Assembly (NCBI GenBank): GCA_046331175.1
Contig: JAXLRI010000014.1
Coordinates: forward strand, 62,001-126,000
DNA length: 64,000 nucleotides
Direction of reading: 5' to 3'
Origin: JAWKIW01 sp046331175
Lineage (GTDB): Bacteria > Actinomycetota > Acidimicrobiia > Acidimicrobiales > Acidimicrobilacustridaceae
The notes beneath the pieces are model-generated. The model did no database searches. It was given only the letters and a program-made list of their open reading frames with translations, and was not told the DNA's origin. A program made the position numbers and the translations under genes. This document shows positions 8,597 to 16,879 of this stretch, piece by piece. Position 1 is the stretch's first letter. Each line of letters begins with the position of its first letter.

Positions 8597-9985
8597 TCAG
8601 CGGGGCAGGCGGCCGAGGAGGCGCTCGACGCGCCGGTCCCAGCGGACCAGCGCGTCGAGGTCGGGTTCGGCGGGGTAGCGCGCCCCCATCGGGTGCAGCA
8701 GCTGGCCGCGCGCCAGCAACGGCAGCATCAGCGCAGCAACCCGCGGCTCGCGCGCCAGCCGGGCGGCCATGCCCGGCACGGCAGGCGGATCGGGGACCTG
8801 CCAGCGCTGGTCGAGCCCGCCCCGGGCCATGTCCTCGGTGAGCAGGCCGGCCCCGACCATGCGCCGCACGCCGCCGGTGCCGAGCGCGGTGCTCATCCTC
8901 CGGAAGGCGTCGAACGCAGCCAACAGCCCGCCGTGGTCGCGCTGGAAGCGCGCCTGGTAGCGCCATAGCACCGCTTCGTCCCCCGGGTCGTCGGCGTCGG
9001 CCACCGCCTCGGCGAGCGTGGTGCCGGCCATGAGGCCCATGCCGATGCCCGAGCCGTGGCCGGGGAACACCTGGGCGGCGGCGTCGCCCACCAGGGCCAG
9101 GCCGGGAGCGATGAACCGGGCGTAGGGGCGGCGCAGGGGAATGACGCCGCTGCCCCCCGAGATCGACGCGCCGAGCCACGGCTCGGCGACCCGGGTCTCG
9201 TCGAGCAGGCGGGGGCCGGTGCCGTAGCGGCCGTTGGCGAGGCAGCCGACGAGCACCGACGCCTCGTCGAGGTCGGGCGACACCGTGATGGCCCGGGTCG
9301 AGAACCCGCCAGCGTGGCCGACCATCGTCACCCCCTCCCCCGGGACGGCGCCGTGGCGCTCGAGGAACCGCTCGGCCCCGTCGGGGTCGGCGATGCGGAG
9401 GTGGTGGTCCGTGGCGGTGCACAGCTCGTCGCCACGCACCTCGGGGCACCACCCGACCAGGGCCGGCGAGCGGCGCCGCAGCGCGCCCCGGCGACCCGAG
9501 GCGTCGACGAACAGCGCCGCCTCGACGTGCAGTCGGCGTCGAGGACGATCGGGGGCGGCGACCTCGACGTCGACGGCCACGATGCGGTCACCGTCGAGGA
9601 CGACGGCCGTGCTCTCCAGGTGGTCGACCAGATCGACGCCCGCATCGAGCGCGAGGGATCGCAGGCGACCACCGAGGCGGCCCATGTCGGCCCGCACCAC
9701 CGGCGAGTCGCGCACCGTCACCCCGTTGGCGCCGTCGGGCCCGACGAGGTGCACGACCGACGCGCTCGGCGCTCGCTCGGGGGGCACGGACGGCTCGACC
9801 CCGGCCGCCTCCAGCTGCCAGTCGAGGATGCCGTTGTGCCACTGGGCGCCGCCGGCTTCGGCGGCGCGCCGCTCGAGCAGCAGCACCCGCCGACCCCGTC
9901 GGGCCAGCTGGAAGGCGGCGTTGGCCCCGGCCGTCCCCGCGCCGAGCACGGCCACGTCGACCGCCACGCGCTCCTCCCCCGGCAT
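8597..9985 (-). CDS. FAD-dependent oxidoreductase, geranylgeranyl-reductase-like
   Basis: 462-residue flavoprotein with an N-terminal dinucleotide fold (VAVLGAGTAGANAAFQLARRG, the GxGxxG FAD motif at about residues 13-18, ending in LLERR), the mid-protein FVDASGRRGALRRR, and the second FAD motif PGLALVGDAAAQVFPGHGSGIGMG near 310-335. This arrangement matches the geranylgeranyl reductase/halogenase-like group-A flavoproteins. The GHGSGIGMGLMAG block is characteristic of the reductase branch, where isoprenoid double bonds are reduced. The start at MPGEER places the FAD motif at the usual distance. No isoprenoid genes lie beside it, so the substrate is open (menaquinone chain or lipid isoprenoid are guesses). 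Confidence 0.82.
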   Translation of the reverse strand: MPGEERVAVDVAVLGAGTAGANAAFQLARRGRRVLLLERRAAEAGGAQWHNGILDWQLEAAGVEPSVPPERAPSASVVHLVGPDGANGVTVRDSPVVRADMGRLGGRLRSLALDAGVDLVDHLESTAVVLDGDRIVAVDVEVAAPDRPRRRLHVEAALFVDASGRRGALRRRSPALVGWCPEVRGDELCTATDHHLRIADPDGAERFLERHGAVPGEGVTMVGHAGGFSTRAITVSPDLDEASVLVGCLANGRYGTGPRLLDETRVAEPWLGASISGGSGVIPLRRPYARFIAPGLALVGDAAAQVFPGHGSGIGMGLMAGTTLAEAVADADDPGDEAVLWRYQARFQRDHGGLLAAFDAFRRMSTALGTGGVRRMVGAGLLTEDMARGGLDQRWQVPDPPAVPGMAARLAREPRVAALMLPLLARGQLLHPMGARYPAEPDLDALVRWDRRVERLLGRLPR

Positions 9986-10014
9986 GGCCGAGCACCGTAC
10001 CGGGCGACCGGGGG

Positions 10015-10497
10015 TCAGTCCGAGGCGGCGGCGGCCGCCTGCTCGCCCAGGGCGGCGAGGTTGACCTGCCACCACTCGGCCAGGCGCTGCTGGAACGGCA
10101 GCAGCGGGAACCCGTGGCGGGCCACGTGCTCGGCCGGGATGGCGTCCCACCCGTGGTGCTCGACCACGACGCGCGTGCCGCCGTCGACCGGCTCGAAGGC
10201 GACGTGGACCTCGGTCTCCTGGTCTGCGCTGAACGACGTGGGGCACCAGGTGAGCACCAGCCGCTCGGGTGGCTGCCAGACGCGCAGTCGACCGACCTCG
10301 GCGACCTTGCCGTCGGCGTAGGTCACGAGGAGGCGGCCGTCGTCGCCCGGTTCCAGCGACATCCGCCCGCCGCGCCGCCGGGTCGGTTGGAACAGCGGGT
10401 CGTCGCGCCACCACTGGCCGATCTCGGCGGTGAACGCCTCGAACACGCGGGCCGGCGTGGCGTCGATGCGGAGGGCGACGAGGACGCGGGAGCTCAC
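10015..10497 (-). CDS. SRPBCC (AHSA1-like) domain protein
   Basis: 160-residue START/AHSA1-fold protein. The GTG start is fused to the stop of the ArsR gene (GTGA overlap). Visible family pattern: ALRIDATPARVFEAFT at the N-terminus, EIGQWW, RLLVTYADGKVAEVGRL, PERLVLTWCP, TRVVVEHHGWD, and a C-terminal helix with FQQRLAEWWQVNLAAL. Such proteins follow ArsR regulators in many actinobacteria and are thought to bind a small hydrophobic ligand. It is the last gene of a VOC-ArsR-SRPBCC operon. No catalytic residues are assignable. Confidence 0.85.
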   Translation of the reverse strand: MSSRVLVALRIDATPARVFEAFTAEIGQWWRDDPLFQPTRRRGGRMSLEPGDDGRLLVTYADGKVAEVGRLRVWQPPERLVLTWCPTSFSADQETEVHVAFEPVDGGTRVVVEHHGWDAIPAEHVARHGFPLLPFQQRLAEWWQVNLAALGEQAAAAASD

Positions 10498-10877
10498 GCC
10501 TCGCCCTCGACGTGGGCCTTGAGGGCGGCCAGCTGGTCGGCCCAGCCCTGCTCGACGGCGTCGAGCCACGAGCGCAGCCCGGCGGTCGCACCGGCCCGCA
10601 GCGAGTAGATGCGGACGCGGGTGTCGAAGGTGGGGCTGGACTCCTCGACCACGCCGCTGTCACGCAGCACCTTCAGGTGCCGGCTCATGACCGACGGGCT
10701 GACCTCGAGCTCCTCGGCCAGCTCGCCGGCGCGGCGCGGCCGCTCGCGCAGCAGCTCGACCACCCGCCGGCGAGGCGGCGCGGCGAGGGCGGCCAGCGTG
10801 CGGTCGAGCTGGTCGTCCCGGGCCGATCCGGCGCCGCCGGCGGGGTCCGGCTGGGGGGCTGCGGCCGCCGCGCTCAT
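10494..10877 (-). CDS. ArsR-family winged-helix repressor
   Basis: 127-residue transcription factor with an ArsR/SmtB winged helix: LDRTLAALAAPPRRRVVELLRERPRRAGELAEEL, then the recognition helix VSPSVMSRHLKVLRDSGVV and a wing ending RVRIYSLR. It contains no cysteines, so a metal-sensing ELCVCDL motif is absent; it belongs to the metal-independent branch that is usually paired with SRPBCC/AHSA1 genes. It overlaps its upstream VOC gene and downstream SRPBCC gene by 4 bp each. The inverted repeat just upstream of the operon (11396-11413) is the obvious candidate binding site, which would make it autoregulatory. Confidence 0.88.
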   Translation of the reverse strand: MSAAAAAPQPDPAGGAGSARDDQLDRTLAALAAPPRRRVVELLRERPRRAGELAEELEVSPSVMSRHLKVLRDSGVVEESSPTFDTRVRIYSLRAGATAGLRSWLDAVEQGWADQLAALKAHVEGEA

Positions 10878-11365
10878 GCCCAGGTGGTCGACTCGATCTT
10901 CTGGCCGATGGCGGCCTCGGCCTCGGCCCGGGTGACGTCGCGGACGTGGGCGGCGAACGACCAGACGTGGCCCTCGGGGTCGGCGGCGCGGTACGTGCGA
11001 TCGCCGTAGAACTGGTCGGACGGCTCGGCGAGGATGACCGCGCCGGCGGCCCGCGCCCGCTCGCAGTGGGCGTCGATGTCACCGTTGACGTCGACGTGGG
11101 TGTTCTGGGTGTTGACGCCGCCGACGTCGGCCGGGCTGCGCGTCCAGTCGGCCCAGGTGCCGCCGACCATGATCCGGCCGCCGCCGTCGAGGCCCATCTC
11201 GTAGTGGCACTGGTCGGGGGCGTCGTCGGGGCCCTCGATGGCCATCGTGACCTCGAAGCCGAAGGCCCGGGCCAGCCAGTCGAGGGCGGCCTTGGGGTCG
11301 CGGTAGGTGAGGGACGGGGTGAAGACCGGGCTCGTCGAGGCGGCCGGGCTGGTCGGGCTGCTCAT
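10874..11365 (-). CDS. VOC-fold (glyoxalase/PhnB-like) protein
   Basis: 163-residue vicinal-oxygen-chelate protein. The first beta-alpha-beta module is FTPSLTYRDPKAALDWLARAFGFEV, the second begins QNTHVDVNGDIDAHCERARAAGA and ends GDRTYRAADPEGHVWSFA. This is the PhnB/YdcJ-like single-chain architecture with two modules; the metal triad is degenerate, so enzyme function is uncertain. It is the first gene of an operon with ArsR and SRPBCC genes, with stop and start overlapping as ATGA. Transcription likely starts near the inverted repeat 31 bp upstream. Confidence 0.85.
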   Translation of the reverse strand: MSSPTSPAASTSPVFTPSLTYRDPKAALDWLARAFGFEVTMAIEGPDDAPDQCHYEMGLDGGGRIMVGGTWADWTRSPADVGGVNTQNTHVDVNGDIDAHCERARAAGAVILAEPSDQFYGDRTYRAADPEGHVWSFAAHVRDVTRAEAEAAIGQKIESTTWA

Positions 11366-11395
11366 GGTGTCGCTCCTCTCGCAGATGCAGAAACA

Positions 11396-11413
11396 CTTTC
11401 CTATTTTGGAAAG
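11396..11413. promoter_or_regulatory. Inverted repeat CTTTCC-N6-GGAAAG, candidate ArsR operator
   Basis: A perfect 6-bp inverted repeat with a TATTTT spacer, lying in a short AT-rich island 31 bp upstream of the VOC start codon. The neighbourhood is otherwise very GC-rich. Position and symmetry suit an operator for the ArsR protein encoded in the same operon; this link is inferred. Confidence 0.55.
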
Positions 11414-11483
11414 GATCTGTCAACCGGCTCCCGGCGCTCCCCGGTCCGGCGTCGCGCGCCTCCTACCCAACCGGCAGTCCCGC

Positions 11484-11885
11484 TCAGCGCTCGTGGAGGG
11501 CGAACAGCGCGGCGGTCAGGTCGTCGAGCTCGGACCGGTTGCGGACCGCCGCCCGCTCGACGGCGGCCCGCCCCGCCGGGGCGAGGGCGACCAGCTGGCG
11601 GCGGCTGTCGGCCGGGTCGGGGTGGAGGGTCACGAGGCCGTGCTGCTCGGCCCGGCGAGCCAGCTCGAGGGTGGAGTTGGGGCGCAGCTCGAGGTGCTCG
11701 GCCAGCGAGCCCACCGACGGTGCGTCGTCGGCCGACCACCCGCGCACCGCCAGGAGCAGCTCGTACTGCGCCCGGGTGAGACCCGCCTCGGCGGCGTTGC
11801 GATCGGCTCGGCGGACGAAGCGGCGCAGCTCGAACCGGAAGCGGGCCTGGGCCTGCAGCTCGGCGTCGCTGAGGCGCGCGCTCAC
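11484..11885 (-). CDS. MarR-family transcriptional regulator
   Basis: 133-residue winged-helix protein with the MarR layout: N-terminal helix LSDAELQAQARFRFELRRFVRR, EAGLTRAQYELLLAVRGW, the recognition helix region PSVGSLAEHLELRPNSTLELARRAEQHGLVTLHPDPADSRRQLVAL (Asp-x-Arg wing), and the dimerisation helix. The GTG start is joined to the ClC stop as GTGA, so translation is probably coupled. Being co-transcribed with a chloride-channel gene, it may control that operon through the palindrome upstream of the ClC start. No ligand is evident. Confidence 0.88.
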   Translation of the reverse strand: MSARLSDAELQAQARFRFELRRFVRRADRNAAEAGLTRAQYELLLAVRGWSADDAPSVGSLAEHLELRPNSTLELARRAEQHGLVTLHPDPADSRRQLVALAPAGRAAVERAAVRNRSELDDLTAALFALHER

Positions 11886-13132
11886 GGCTCGACCGAGGCC
11901 CGCGGCCGCTGCGACTCGATCAGGCCGATCGAGCGGGTGACGAGCAGGGCGACGACGGCGGCGAGGATCGTCGTGGGCAGCACGGTGAGGCCGGTCATCT
12001 CGGTCACGACCAGGGCCGAGCCGAGCGGCGTCTTCGTCACGCCGACGCTGGCCGCCACCGCGCACGCCGACACGACGACGGCGGCGTTGGCCGACGGCAT
12101 GACCTGGTGGAAGGCCTGGCCGAGGGCGAGCCCCATGAAGAACAGCGGGATCACGAACCCTCCCTTCCATCCGGTCCCGATGGCGACCGACGTGCCGGCC
12201 AGCTTGGCCACCACCGCGACCACGAGGGCGCCGACGGCGAGCGTGCCCCCGGCCACCAGCGGGACCTGCTCGTGGCCGAAGGTCAGGGCGAACGGCGACC
12301 AGGCCGCCAGGCCGACGAGCGCCACCGCCCCGAGCAGCGGCCGCACGGGCTTCGGCACCGGGGCGAGCACCCGCCGCAGCACCGCCTGGAGCCCCACGAA
12401 CGCGGCGGCGAGCGCAGCCCCCGCCAGGGCGGCGAGCACGGTCCAGCCCATGTCGCCCAGCGTGAGCGACGAGACGGAGGGCAGCGGCCACTCGGGCGCC
12501 AGGCCGGTGCGGGTGAGGGCGACGAACACGCCGTAGCCGCACAGCGACCCGACCAGGGCCGGCACCAGCGCCTCGTAGTACTGCAGGCCACGCCGGTGCA
12601 GGATCTCGAGGGCGAACAGCGCACCACCGAGCGGGGCGCCGAACAGCACCGTGAACCCCGCCGCCATGCCCGTGATGGTCAGGACCCGCAGCTCGTCGGT
12701 GCCGACCCCCAGGCGACGGGCGATGACCGAGCCGAGGGTGCCGGTGGTCTGCACCAGCGGGGCCTCGGGCCCGACCGGCGCCCCCGAGGCGATCGACACC
12801 AGCGACAGCGGGAGGAGCGGCACGGTCGACCGGGCGGTCTCGGCGCCGCCGAGGACGTGGATGTTGTCGACGAGCAGCTCGACGTCGCCGACGGGGTGAG
12901 CGACCTTGGCGGCCACCGCCAGGATCGCCCCGGCACCGAGCAGCACGAGCGCCTGGAGGCCCAGCGAGTGCTCGTCGGACCACACGAGGTCGCTCAGGAG
13001 GCGCAGCGCCACCACGTAGGCGGCGCCGGCCAGGCCGCCGACCACGCCGACGACGGCGACCGGCACCAGTCGATGGGACCCGACGACAGTGGCCCAGGCC
13101 GTCTTGATGGCGGACTCGAGCGATCGCTTCAC
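11882..13132 (-). CDS. ClC-type chloride channel/antiporter
   Basis: 416-residue polytopic membrane protein with about ten hydrophobic segments. The gating-glutamate motif appears as GAPVGPEAPLVQTTG (canonical GREGP is altered to GPEAP but keeps the Glu), followed by GMAAGFTVLFGAPLGGALFALEIL, and the third anion motif GWKGGFVIPLFFMG is present. The first canonical motif (GSGIP) is not recognisable; VLGGAE stands at that place. It resembles the broad voltage-gated chloride channel family of actinobacteria. No C-terminal CBS domains are present. The operon continues with a MarR regulator. Function as Cl-/H+ exchanger or fluoride exporter cannot be distinguished. Confidence 0.87.
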   Translation of the reverse strand: MKRSLESAIKTAWATVVGSHRLVPVAVVGVVGGLAGAAYVVALRLLSDLVWSDEHSLGLQALVLLGAGAILAVAAKVAHPVGDVELLVDNIHVLGGAETARSTVPLLPLSLVSIASGAPVGPEAPLVQTTGTLGSVIARRLGVGTDELRVLTITGMAAGFTVLFGAPLGGALFALEILHRRGLQYYEALVPALVGSLCGYGVFVALTRTGLAPEWPLPSVSSLTLGDMGWTVLAALAGAALAAAFVGLQAVLRRVLAPVPKPVRPLLGAVALVGLAAWSPFALTFGHEQVPLVAGGTLAVGALVVAVVAKLAGTSVAIGTGWKGGFVIPLFFMGLALGQAFHQVMPSANAAVVVSACAVAASVGVTKTPLGSALVVTEMTGLTVLPTTILAAVVALLVTRSIGLIESQRPRASVEP

Positions 13133-13137
13133 GGATT

Positions 13138-13154
13138 ACATCGTACTACGATGT
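13138..13154. promoter_or_regulatory. 17-bp perfect palindrome ACATCGTA-C-TACGATGT at the ClC start
   Basis: Two perfect 8-bp arms around a single central C, ending 5 bp before the ClC ATG. There is no room for both this site and a normal leader, so it either overlaps the translation initiation region or the mRNA is leaderless. It sits between the ClC-MarR operon and the divergent AraC gene and is the best candidate operator for the MarR protein. Confidence 0.7.
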
Positions 13155-13220
13155 TTTGTCGGATCCCCAACCCGGCGGTCCGCCGACCGGCCTCCGTGGC
13201 GCGCGTGGGAGGCTGCGGTG

Positions 13221-13649
13221 GTGACCCACCCGCTGCGGCACCTGCTGCGAGCGCGCGACCTGGCCGATCGCCGGTACGCCGAGCCGCTGACCGTCGCCGA
13301 CCTCGCCAGCGCCGCCGGGCTCTCACCGGCCCACTTCAGCCGCGAGTTCCGGCGGGCGTTCGGCGAGCCGCCCCACCGCTACCTCCTGACCCGCCGCCTC
13401 GAGCGGGCGGCGGCGCTGCTGCGCGACACCGATCGACCGGTGACCGAGATCTGCTTCGCGGTCGGCCTCTCCAGCGTCGGCTCGTTCACCACCAGCTTCC
13501 GGCGCGTGCACGGGGTGACACCGACGGCCTACCGGGCCTCGCTCCCGCCGGCCCGTCGCCTGGTCCGGATCCCGGCCTGCGTCGCCGCCGCCCACGGGCG
13601 CCCCCAGAACCGCACGTTTCGAGAAGTCGCCGGCGAGGCCGCCTCGTAG
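13221..13649 (+). CDS. AraC-family regulator, DNA-binding domain only
   Basis: About 142 residues made almost entirely of the AraC double helix-turn-helix: DLADRRYAEPLTVADLASAAGLSPAHFSREFRRAFGEPPHRYLLTRRLERAAALL, then the second HTH VTEICFAVGLSSVGSFTTSFRRVHGVTPTAYR. No ligand-binding domain precedes it, as in the small AraC proteins that partner with VOC enzymes. The downstream VOC gene starts 30 bp after the stop. Two adjacent GTG codons can serve as start; the second was chosen. Confidence 0.85.
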   Translation: MTHPLRHLLRARDLADRRYAEPLTVADLASAAGLSPAHFSREFRRAFGEPPHRYLLTRRLERAAALLRDTDRPVTEICFAVGLSSVGSFTTSFRRVHGVTPTAYRASLPPARRLVRIPACVAAAHGRPQNRTFREVAGEAAS

Positions 13650-13678
13650 CGTCGAGGGCGAACCAGGAGGTCCGCCCG

Positions 13679-14113
13679 ATGATCCGCATCGCCAACGCCC
13701 AGTTCTGGGTCCACGACCAGGACGAGTCGCTCGCCTTCTACACCCGGGTGCTCGGGTGGGAGGTCCGCTCCGACGTGACCATGCCCGAGTGGCACTTCCG
13801 CTGGCTGGTGGTCGGGCCACCCGGCCAGGACGACGTCGGGCTGGTCCTCATGCAGGTCCCCGGGCCTCCCCTGCTCGACGAGGACACCAGCGCCCAGCTG
13901 GCGGCCATCGTCGCCAAGGGGGCCGGCGGCACGTTGTTCCTGGAGACCGACGACTGCCAGGCCGCCTACGACGAGCTGTCGGCGCGGGGCGTCGAGTTCA
14001 ACGACCCGCCCACCGAGCAGCCCTACGGCATCGACACGTCGTTCCGCGACCCGTCCGGCAACAACGTGCGGCTCACCCAGGTCCTGCCCTTCGCCCCCGA
14101 GCGCGGCGGCTGA
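13679..14113 (+). CDS. VOC-family protein (glyoxalase-like)
   Basis: 144-residue single-chain VOC protein: IANAQFWVHDQDESLAFYTRVLGWEVRSD (first module), LFLETDDCQAAYDELSARGVEFNDPP and TSFRDPSGNNVRLTQ (second module). The last segment with DPSGN is the common glyoxalase signature, but the metal-binding Glu is replaced. A perfect AGGAGG ribosome site lies 8 bp before the ATG. It follows the AraC-type regulator, a widespread pairing. Substrate unknown. Confidence 0.87.
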   Translation: MIRIANAQFWVHDQDESLAFYTRVLGWEVRSDVTMPEWHFRWLVVGPPGQDDVGLVLMQVPGPPLLDEDTSAQLAAIVAKGAGGTLFLETDDCQAAYDELSARGVEFNDPPTEQPYGIDTSFRDPSGNNVRLTQVLPFAPERGG

Positions 14114-14131
14114 GCGGACCGGCGGCGGCGC

Positions 14132-14638
14132 TCAGGCCGATGCCTTGGCGACGATCGCCTCCTCCGCCTGGATGCGGGCGATGCGCACCACGTCGGCGAG
14201 GTCGTCGAGGGCGAAGAACCGGTGGTTCTGGGCGTAGACCGACACGAGCCCGTCCCAGCCACCGCCGCCGACCACCACCGAGCTGCACCGCTTCGGGTTG
14301 CTGCGCTTGGCCCCGAGGTGGCCGAGGATCAGCAGCGCCGTCGGCGCCCGCGAGCCCTCGGGGATCCACACCACGACCACGTCGGCGTCGTAGGCGTGCT
14401 GGCACTGCCACTCGTAGGCACCCCGCTGGCCGGGCGAGCCCTGCTCGAGGAGCGCCCACCGCTCGTTGCGCGGGTCGATGATCGTGATGTCGAGGTCGTT
14501 GCACGCCTCGATGACCTGGTCGCGCCACGACGGGCCGTCGACCTCGTCGTCGTCGAAGGGGCCGGCCAGGTAGAGGGTCGGGGTGACCTTCCTCTGCTTG
14601 GCCGCCAGGTGGTTCGGGGCGCGCAGGATCGTCGCCAT
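14132..14638 (-). CDS. Nucleoside 2-deoxyribosyltransferase-like protein
   Basis: 168-residue protein with a Rossmann-like NDT fold: TLYLAGPFDDDEVDGPSWRDQVIEAC, then ITIIDPRNERW, YEWQCQHAYDADVVVVWIPEGSRAPTALLILGHL. The SRAP...ILGHL block matches the place where NDT-like enzymes carry GT.fElG with a catalytic Glu; here no Glu is at that position, so base-exchange activity is doubtful. It belongs to the PF15891-like group of such proteins. The next same-strand gene is an SRPBCC protein 17 bp upstream of its start. Role unknown. Confidence 0.75.
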   Translation of the reverse strand: MATILRAPNHLAAKQRKVTPTLYLAGPFDDDEVDGPSWRDQVIEACNDLDITIIDPRNERWALLEQGSPGQRGAYEWQCQHAYDADVVVVWIPEGSRAPTALLILGHLGAKRSNPKRCSSVVVGGGGWDGLVSVYAQNHRFFALDDLADVVRIARIQAEEAIVAKASA

Positions 14639-14654
14639 GGCCCGCGCCGCCCGC

Positions 14655-15113
14655 TCAGCCCTCGACGGCGGCGGCGAGCCGCTCGAGCGTGAGGCCCATG
14701 GTCGAGCGGTTCCGGCCGTCGCGGTCCTCGATGCCCGAGGTCTGCTTGGAGAACTCGAGCACGCTGTCGGGGCGCAGGTCGTCGGTCCACTCGGTCACCC
14801 GGCAGCCGGAGTCGGTGGCCTCGATGCGATAGCCCCAGGTCGAGTAGTGGAACTCCATCATCGAGCACTCGAAGGCGAACGCCTTGCCCGGGTCGGCCTC
14901 GATGACCTTGCCCTGGCTGGTCCACTCGTGCTCGCCGTTGCGGTTGTGCCCGTCGAAGGTGGCGCCCACCGCCGGGCCGTCGACGCCCTCGTGCCACTCG
15001 CAGGCGTAGCACTCCTCGGACCACTCCCCCATGCGGGTCACGTCGGCGATGGCGGCGTAGACCACCTCGGGGGGAGCAGCGATGTCGCGGGAGATCTCGA
15101 TCCGTTCGGCCAT
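14655..15113 (-). CDS. SRPBCC-family polyketide-cyclase-like protein
   Basis: 152-residue helix-grip protein: IEISRDIAAPPEVVYAAIADVTRMGEWSEECYACEW at the N-terminus, VGATFDGHNRNGEHEWTSQGKVIEADPGKAFAFEC in the sheet, and a long C-terminal helix. The spacing matches the SRPBCC family common in mycobacteria (polyketide cyclase/dehydrase annotation). It shares a 157-bp divergent promoter region with the YCII-ECF42 pair and probably forms a transcription unit with the NDT-like gene. Ligand unknown. Confidence 0.85.
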   Translation of the reverse strand: MAERIEISRDIAAPPEVVYAAIADVTRMGEWSEECYACEWHEGVDGPAVGATFDGHNRNGEHEWTSQGKVIEADPGKAFAFECSMMEFHYSTWGYRIEATDSGCRVTEWTDDLRPDSVLEFSKQTSGIEDRDGRNRSTMGLTLERLAAAVEG

Positions 15114-15270
15114 GACCGCGCAGTCCAGCACACCGGCACCGACCGGACGTCGGTCGGCGATGATGGACGCTCGCAGAGACCTCGGGCAGGGATGTCGAGG
15201 ATCGGCATCCGGCTCCGTCCCTGGGGTGGATGTGGCCGACCGGCCGCCCGAACCCCACCAGGAGGACCCC

Positions 15271-15678
15271 ATGGCCAAGTACCTGCTGCTCAAGCACTAC
15301 CGCGGCGCCCCGGCACCCGAGAACGACGTCCCCATGGACCAGTGGACGCCCGACGAGGTCGAGGCCCACATGCGGTTCATGGGCGACTTCGCCAAGCGGC
15401 TCGAGGAGGCCGGCGAGCTGGTCGACGCCCAGGCCGTGGCCGCCGACGGGCTGTGGGTCCGCTACGACGGCGAGGGGAGGCCGCCGGTGACCGACGGCCC
15501 GTTCGCCGAGACCAAGGACCTGATCGCCGGCTGGATGGTCATCGACGTGGACAGCCAGGAGCGGGCCATCGAGCTGGCCGGCGAGCTCTCGGCGGCCCCC
15601 GGCGCCGGCGGGCGACCGCTCCACGAGTGGCTCGAGGTCCGGCCCTTCCTGGCCCTGCCGCCGAGCTTCACGGACTGA
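15271..15678 (+). CDS. YCII/DGPF-domain protein paired with ECF42 sigma factor
   Basis: 135-residue YCII-related protein beginning MAKYLLLKHYRG and containing the signature DGPFAETKDLIAGWMVIDVDS. Proteins with this DGPF motif are the conserved partners of ECF42-group sigma factors, and such a sigma factor starts 13 bp after this stop. A GGAGGA ribosome site precedes the ATG. In other actinobacteria the DGPF genes are the main targets of the adjacent sigma factor, so auto-activation is likely; the biochemical function is unknown. Confidence 0.92.
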   Translation: MAKYLLLKHYRGAPAPENDVPMDQWTPDEVEAHMRFMGDFAKRLEEAGELVDAQAVAADGLWVRYDGEGRPPVTDGPFAETKDLIAGWMVIDVDSQERAIELAGELSAAPGAGGRPLHEWLEVRPFLALPPSFTD

Positions 15679-15691
15679 GGCGCGACCGGAG

Positions 15692-16855
15692 GTGGACGAC
15701 GTCGCCGTGCGCGAGCTGGCCCCGCGGGTGCTCGCCGTCCTCGTCCGTCGCGGCGCCGACTTCGCGACGGCCGAGGACGCGGTGCAGGAGGCGCTCATCC
15801 GAGCGCTCGCCCGCGGCGACGACGTCCCCGACGACCTCGAGGCGTGGCTGGTCACCGTGGCCTGGCGCGCGTTCCTCGACATGGCCCGGTCGGCGGCCTC
15901 GCGCCGCGACCGAGAAGCGCGGTTCGATCGGCTCGAGCGGTTCGAGCCCGACCCCACGGCCGCCGCCGTCCCGAGCACCGACGACACCCTGCACCTCTAC
16001 TTCCTGTGCGCTCACCCCGACCTCACCCCGTCGTCGGCGGTGGCGCTCACCCTGCGGGCGGTCGGCGGTCTCACCACCCGCCAGATCGCCCAGGCCTACC
16101 TCGTGCCGGAGGCGACCATGGCCCAGCGGATCAGCCGGGCCAAGCGCACGGTCGAGCGCGCCGGCCTCGAGCGCACGGGGAGCGTGAGCACGGTCATGCG
16201 CGTGCTCTACCTCGTGTTCAACGAGGGCTACTCGGGTGACGTCGACCTCGCGGCCGAAGCGATCCGCCTGACCCGTGAGCTCGCCGCCATGACCGACGAC
16301 CCCGAGGTGGACGGCCTGCTCGCCCTCATGCTGTTGCACCACGCCCGGCGCGCCAGCCGCACCGGGCCCGACGGCGAGCTGATCCCCCTCGATCGACAGG
16401 ACCGCCGCCGATGGGACCCCCAGCTCATCGCCGAGGGCATCGCCGTGCTGCAGGCCGCCCTGGCTCGAGACCGCCTCGGCGAGTTCCAGGCCCAGGCCGC
16501 CATCGCCGCGCTCCACGCCGATGCCCCGACCTTCGACGAGACCGACTGGGTGCAGATCGTCGAGTGGTACGACGAGCTGCTCGAGCTCACCGACACCCCG
16601 ATCGTGCGGCTCAACCGCGCGGTGGCGGTGGGCCAGGCCGACGGAGCCCTCGCCGGGTTGGCCGCCCTCGCCGAGGTCGACGAGGGCGTGCCGCGCCGGA
16701 CCGCCGTCGCCGCCCACCTGCACGAGCGCAACGGCGATCTCGAGCGGGCGGCGCGGCTCTACGCCACCGCGGCCCTCGAGGCGCCGAACCTCGCCGAGCG
16801 CGACCACCAGACCCGCCAGGCGGCCCGGGTCAACCAGCTCCGCCGCGACCGCTGA
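15692..16855 (+). CDS. ECF42-group RNA polymerase sigma factor with TPR-like C-terminal domain
   Basis: 387 residues. Sigma2 region at about 15-80 (ADFATAEDAVQEALIRALARGDDVPDDLEAWLVTVAWRAFLD), sigma4 at about 115-170 (LTLRAVGGLTTRQIAQAYLVPEATMAQRISRAKRTVE), then a roughly 200-residue helical extension (VLYLVFNEGYSG, EAIRLTRELA, LNRAVAVGQ, ARLYATAALEAPNLAERDHQ). That extension replaces an anti-sigma factor in this group and is needed for activity. It starts at GTG shortly after the DGPF gene; no anti-sigma gene is adjacent. Confidence 0.93.
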   Translation: MDDVAVRELAPRVLAVLVRRGADFATAEDAVQEALIRALARGDDVPDDLEAWLVTVAWRAFLDMARSAASRRDREARFDRLERFEPDPTAAAVPSTDDTLHLYFLCAHPDLTPSSAVALTLRAVGGLTTRQIAQAYLVPEATMAQRISRAKRTVERAGLERTGSVSTVMRVLYLVFNEGYSGDVDLAAEAIRLTRELAAMTDDPEVDGLLALMLLHHARRASRTGPDGELIPLDRQDRRRWDPQLIAEGIAVLQAALARDRLGEFQAQAAIAALHADAPTFDETDWVQIVEWYDELLELTDTPIVRLNRAVAVGQADGALAGLAALAEVDEGVPRRTAVAAHLHERNGDLERAARLYATAALEAPNLAERDHQTRQAARVNQLRRDR

Positions 16856-16879
16856 CGAGCCTCACCGCGCGGACCGGCG

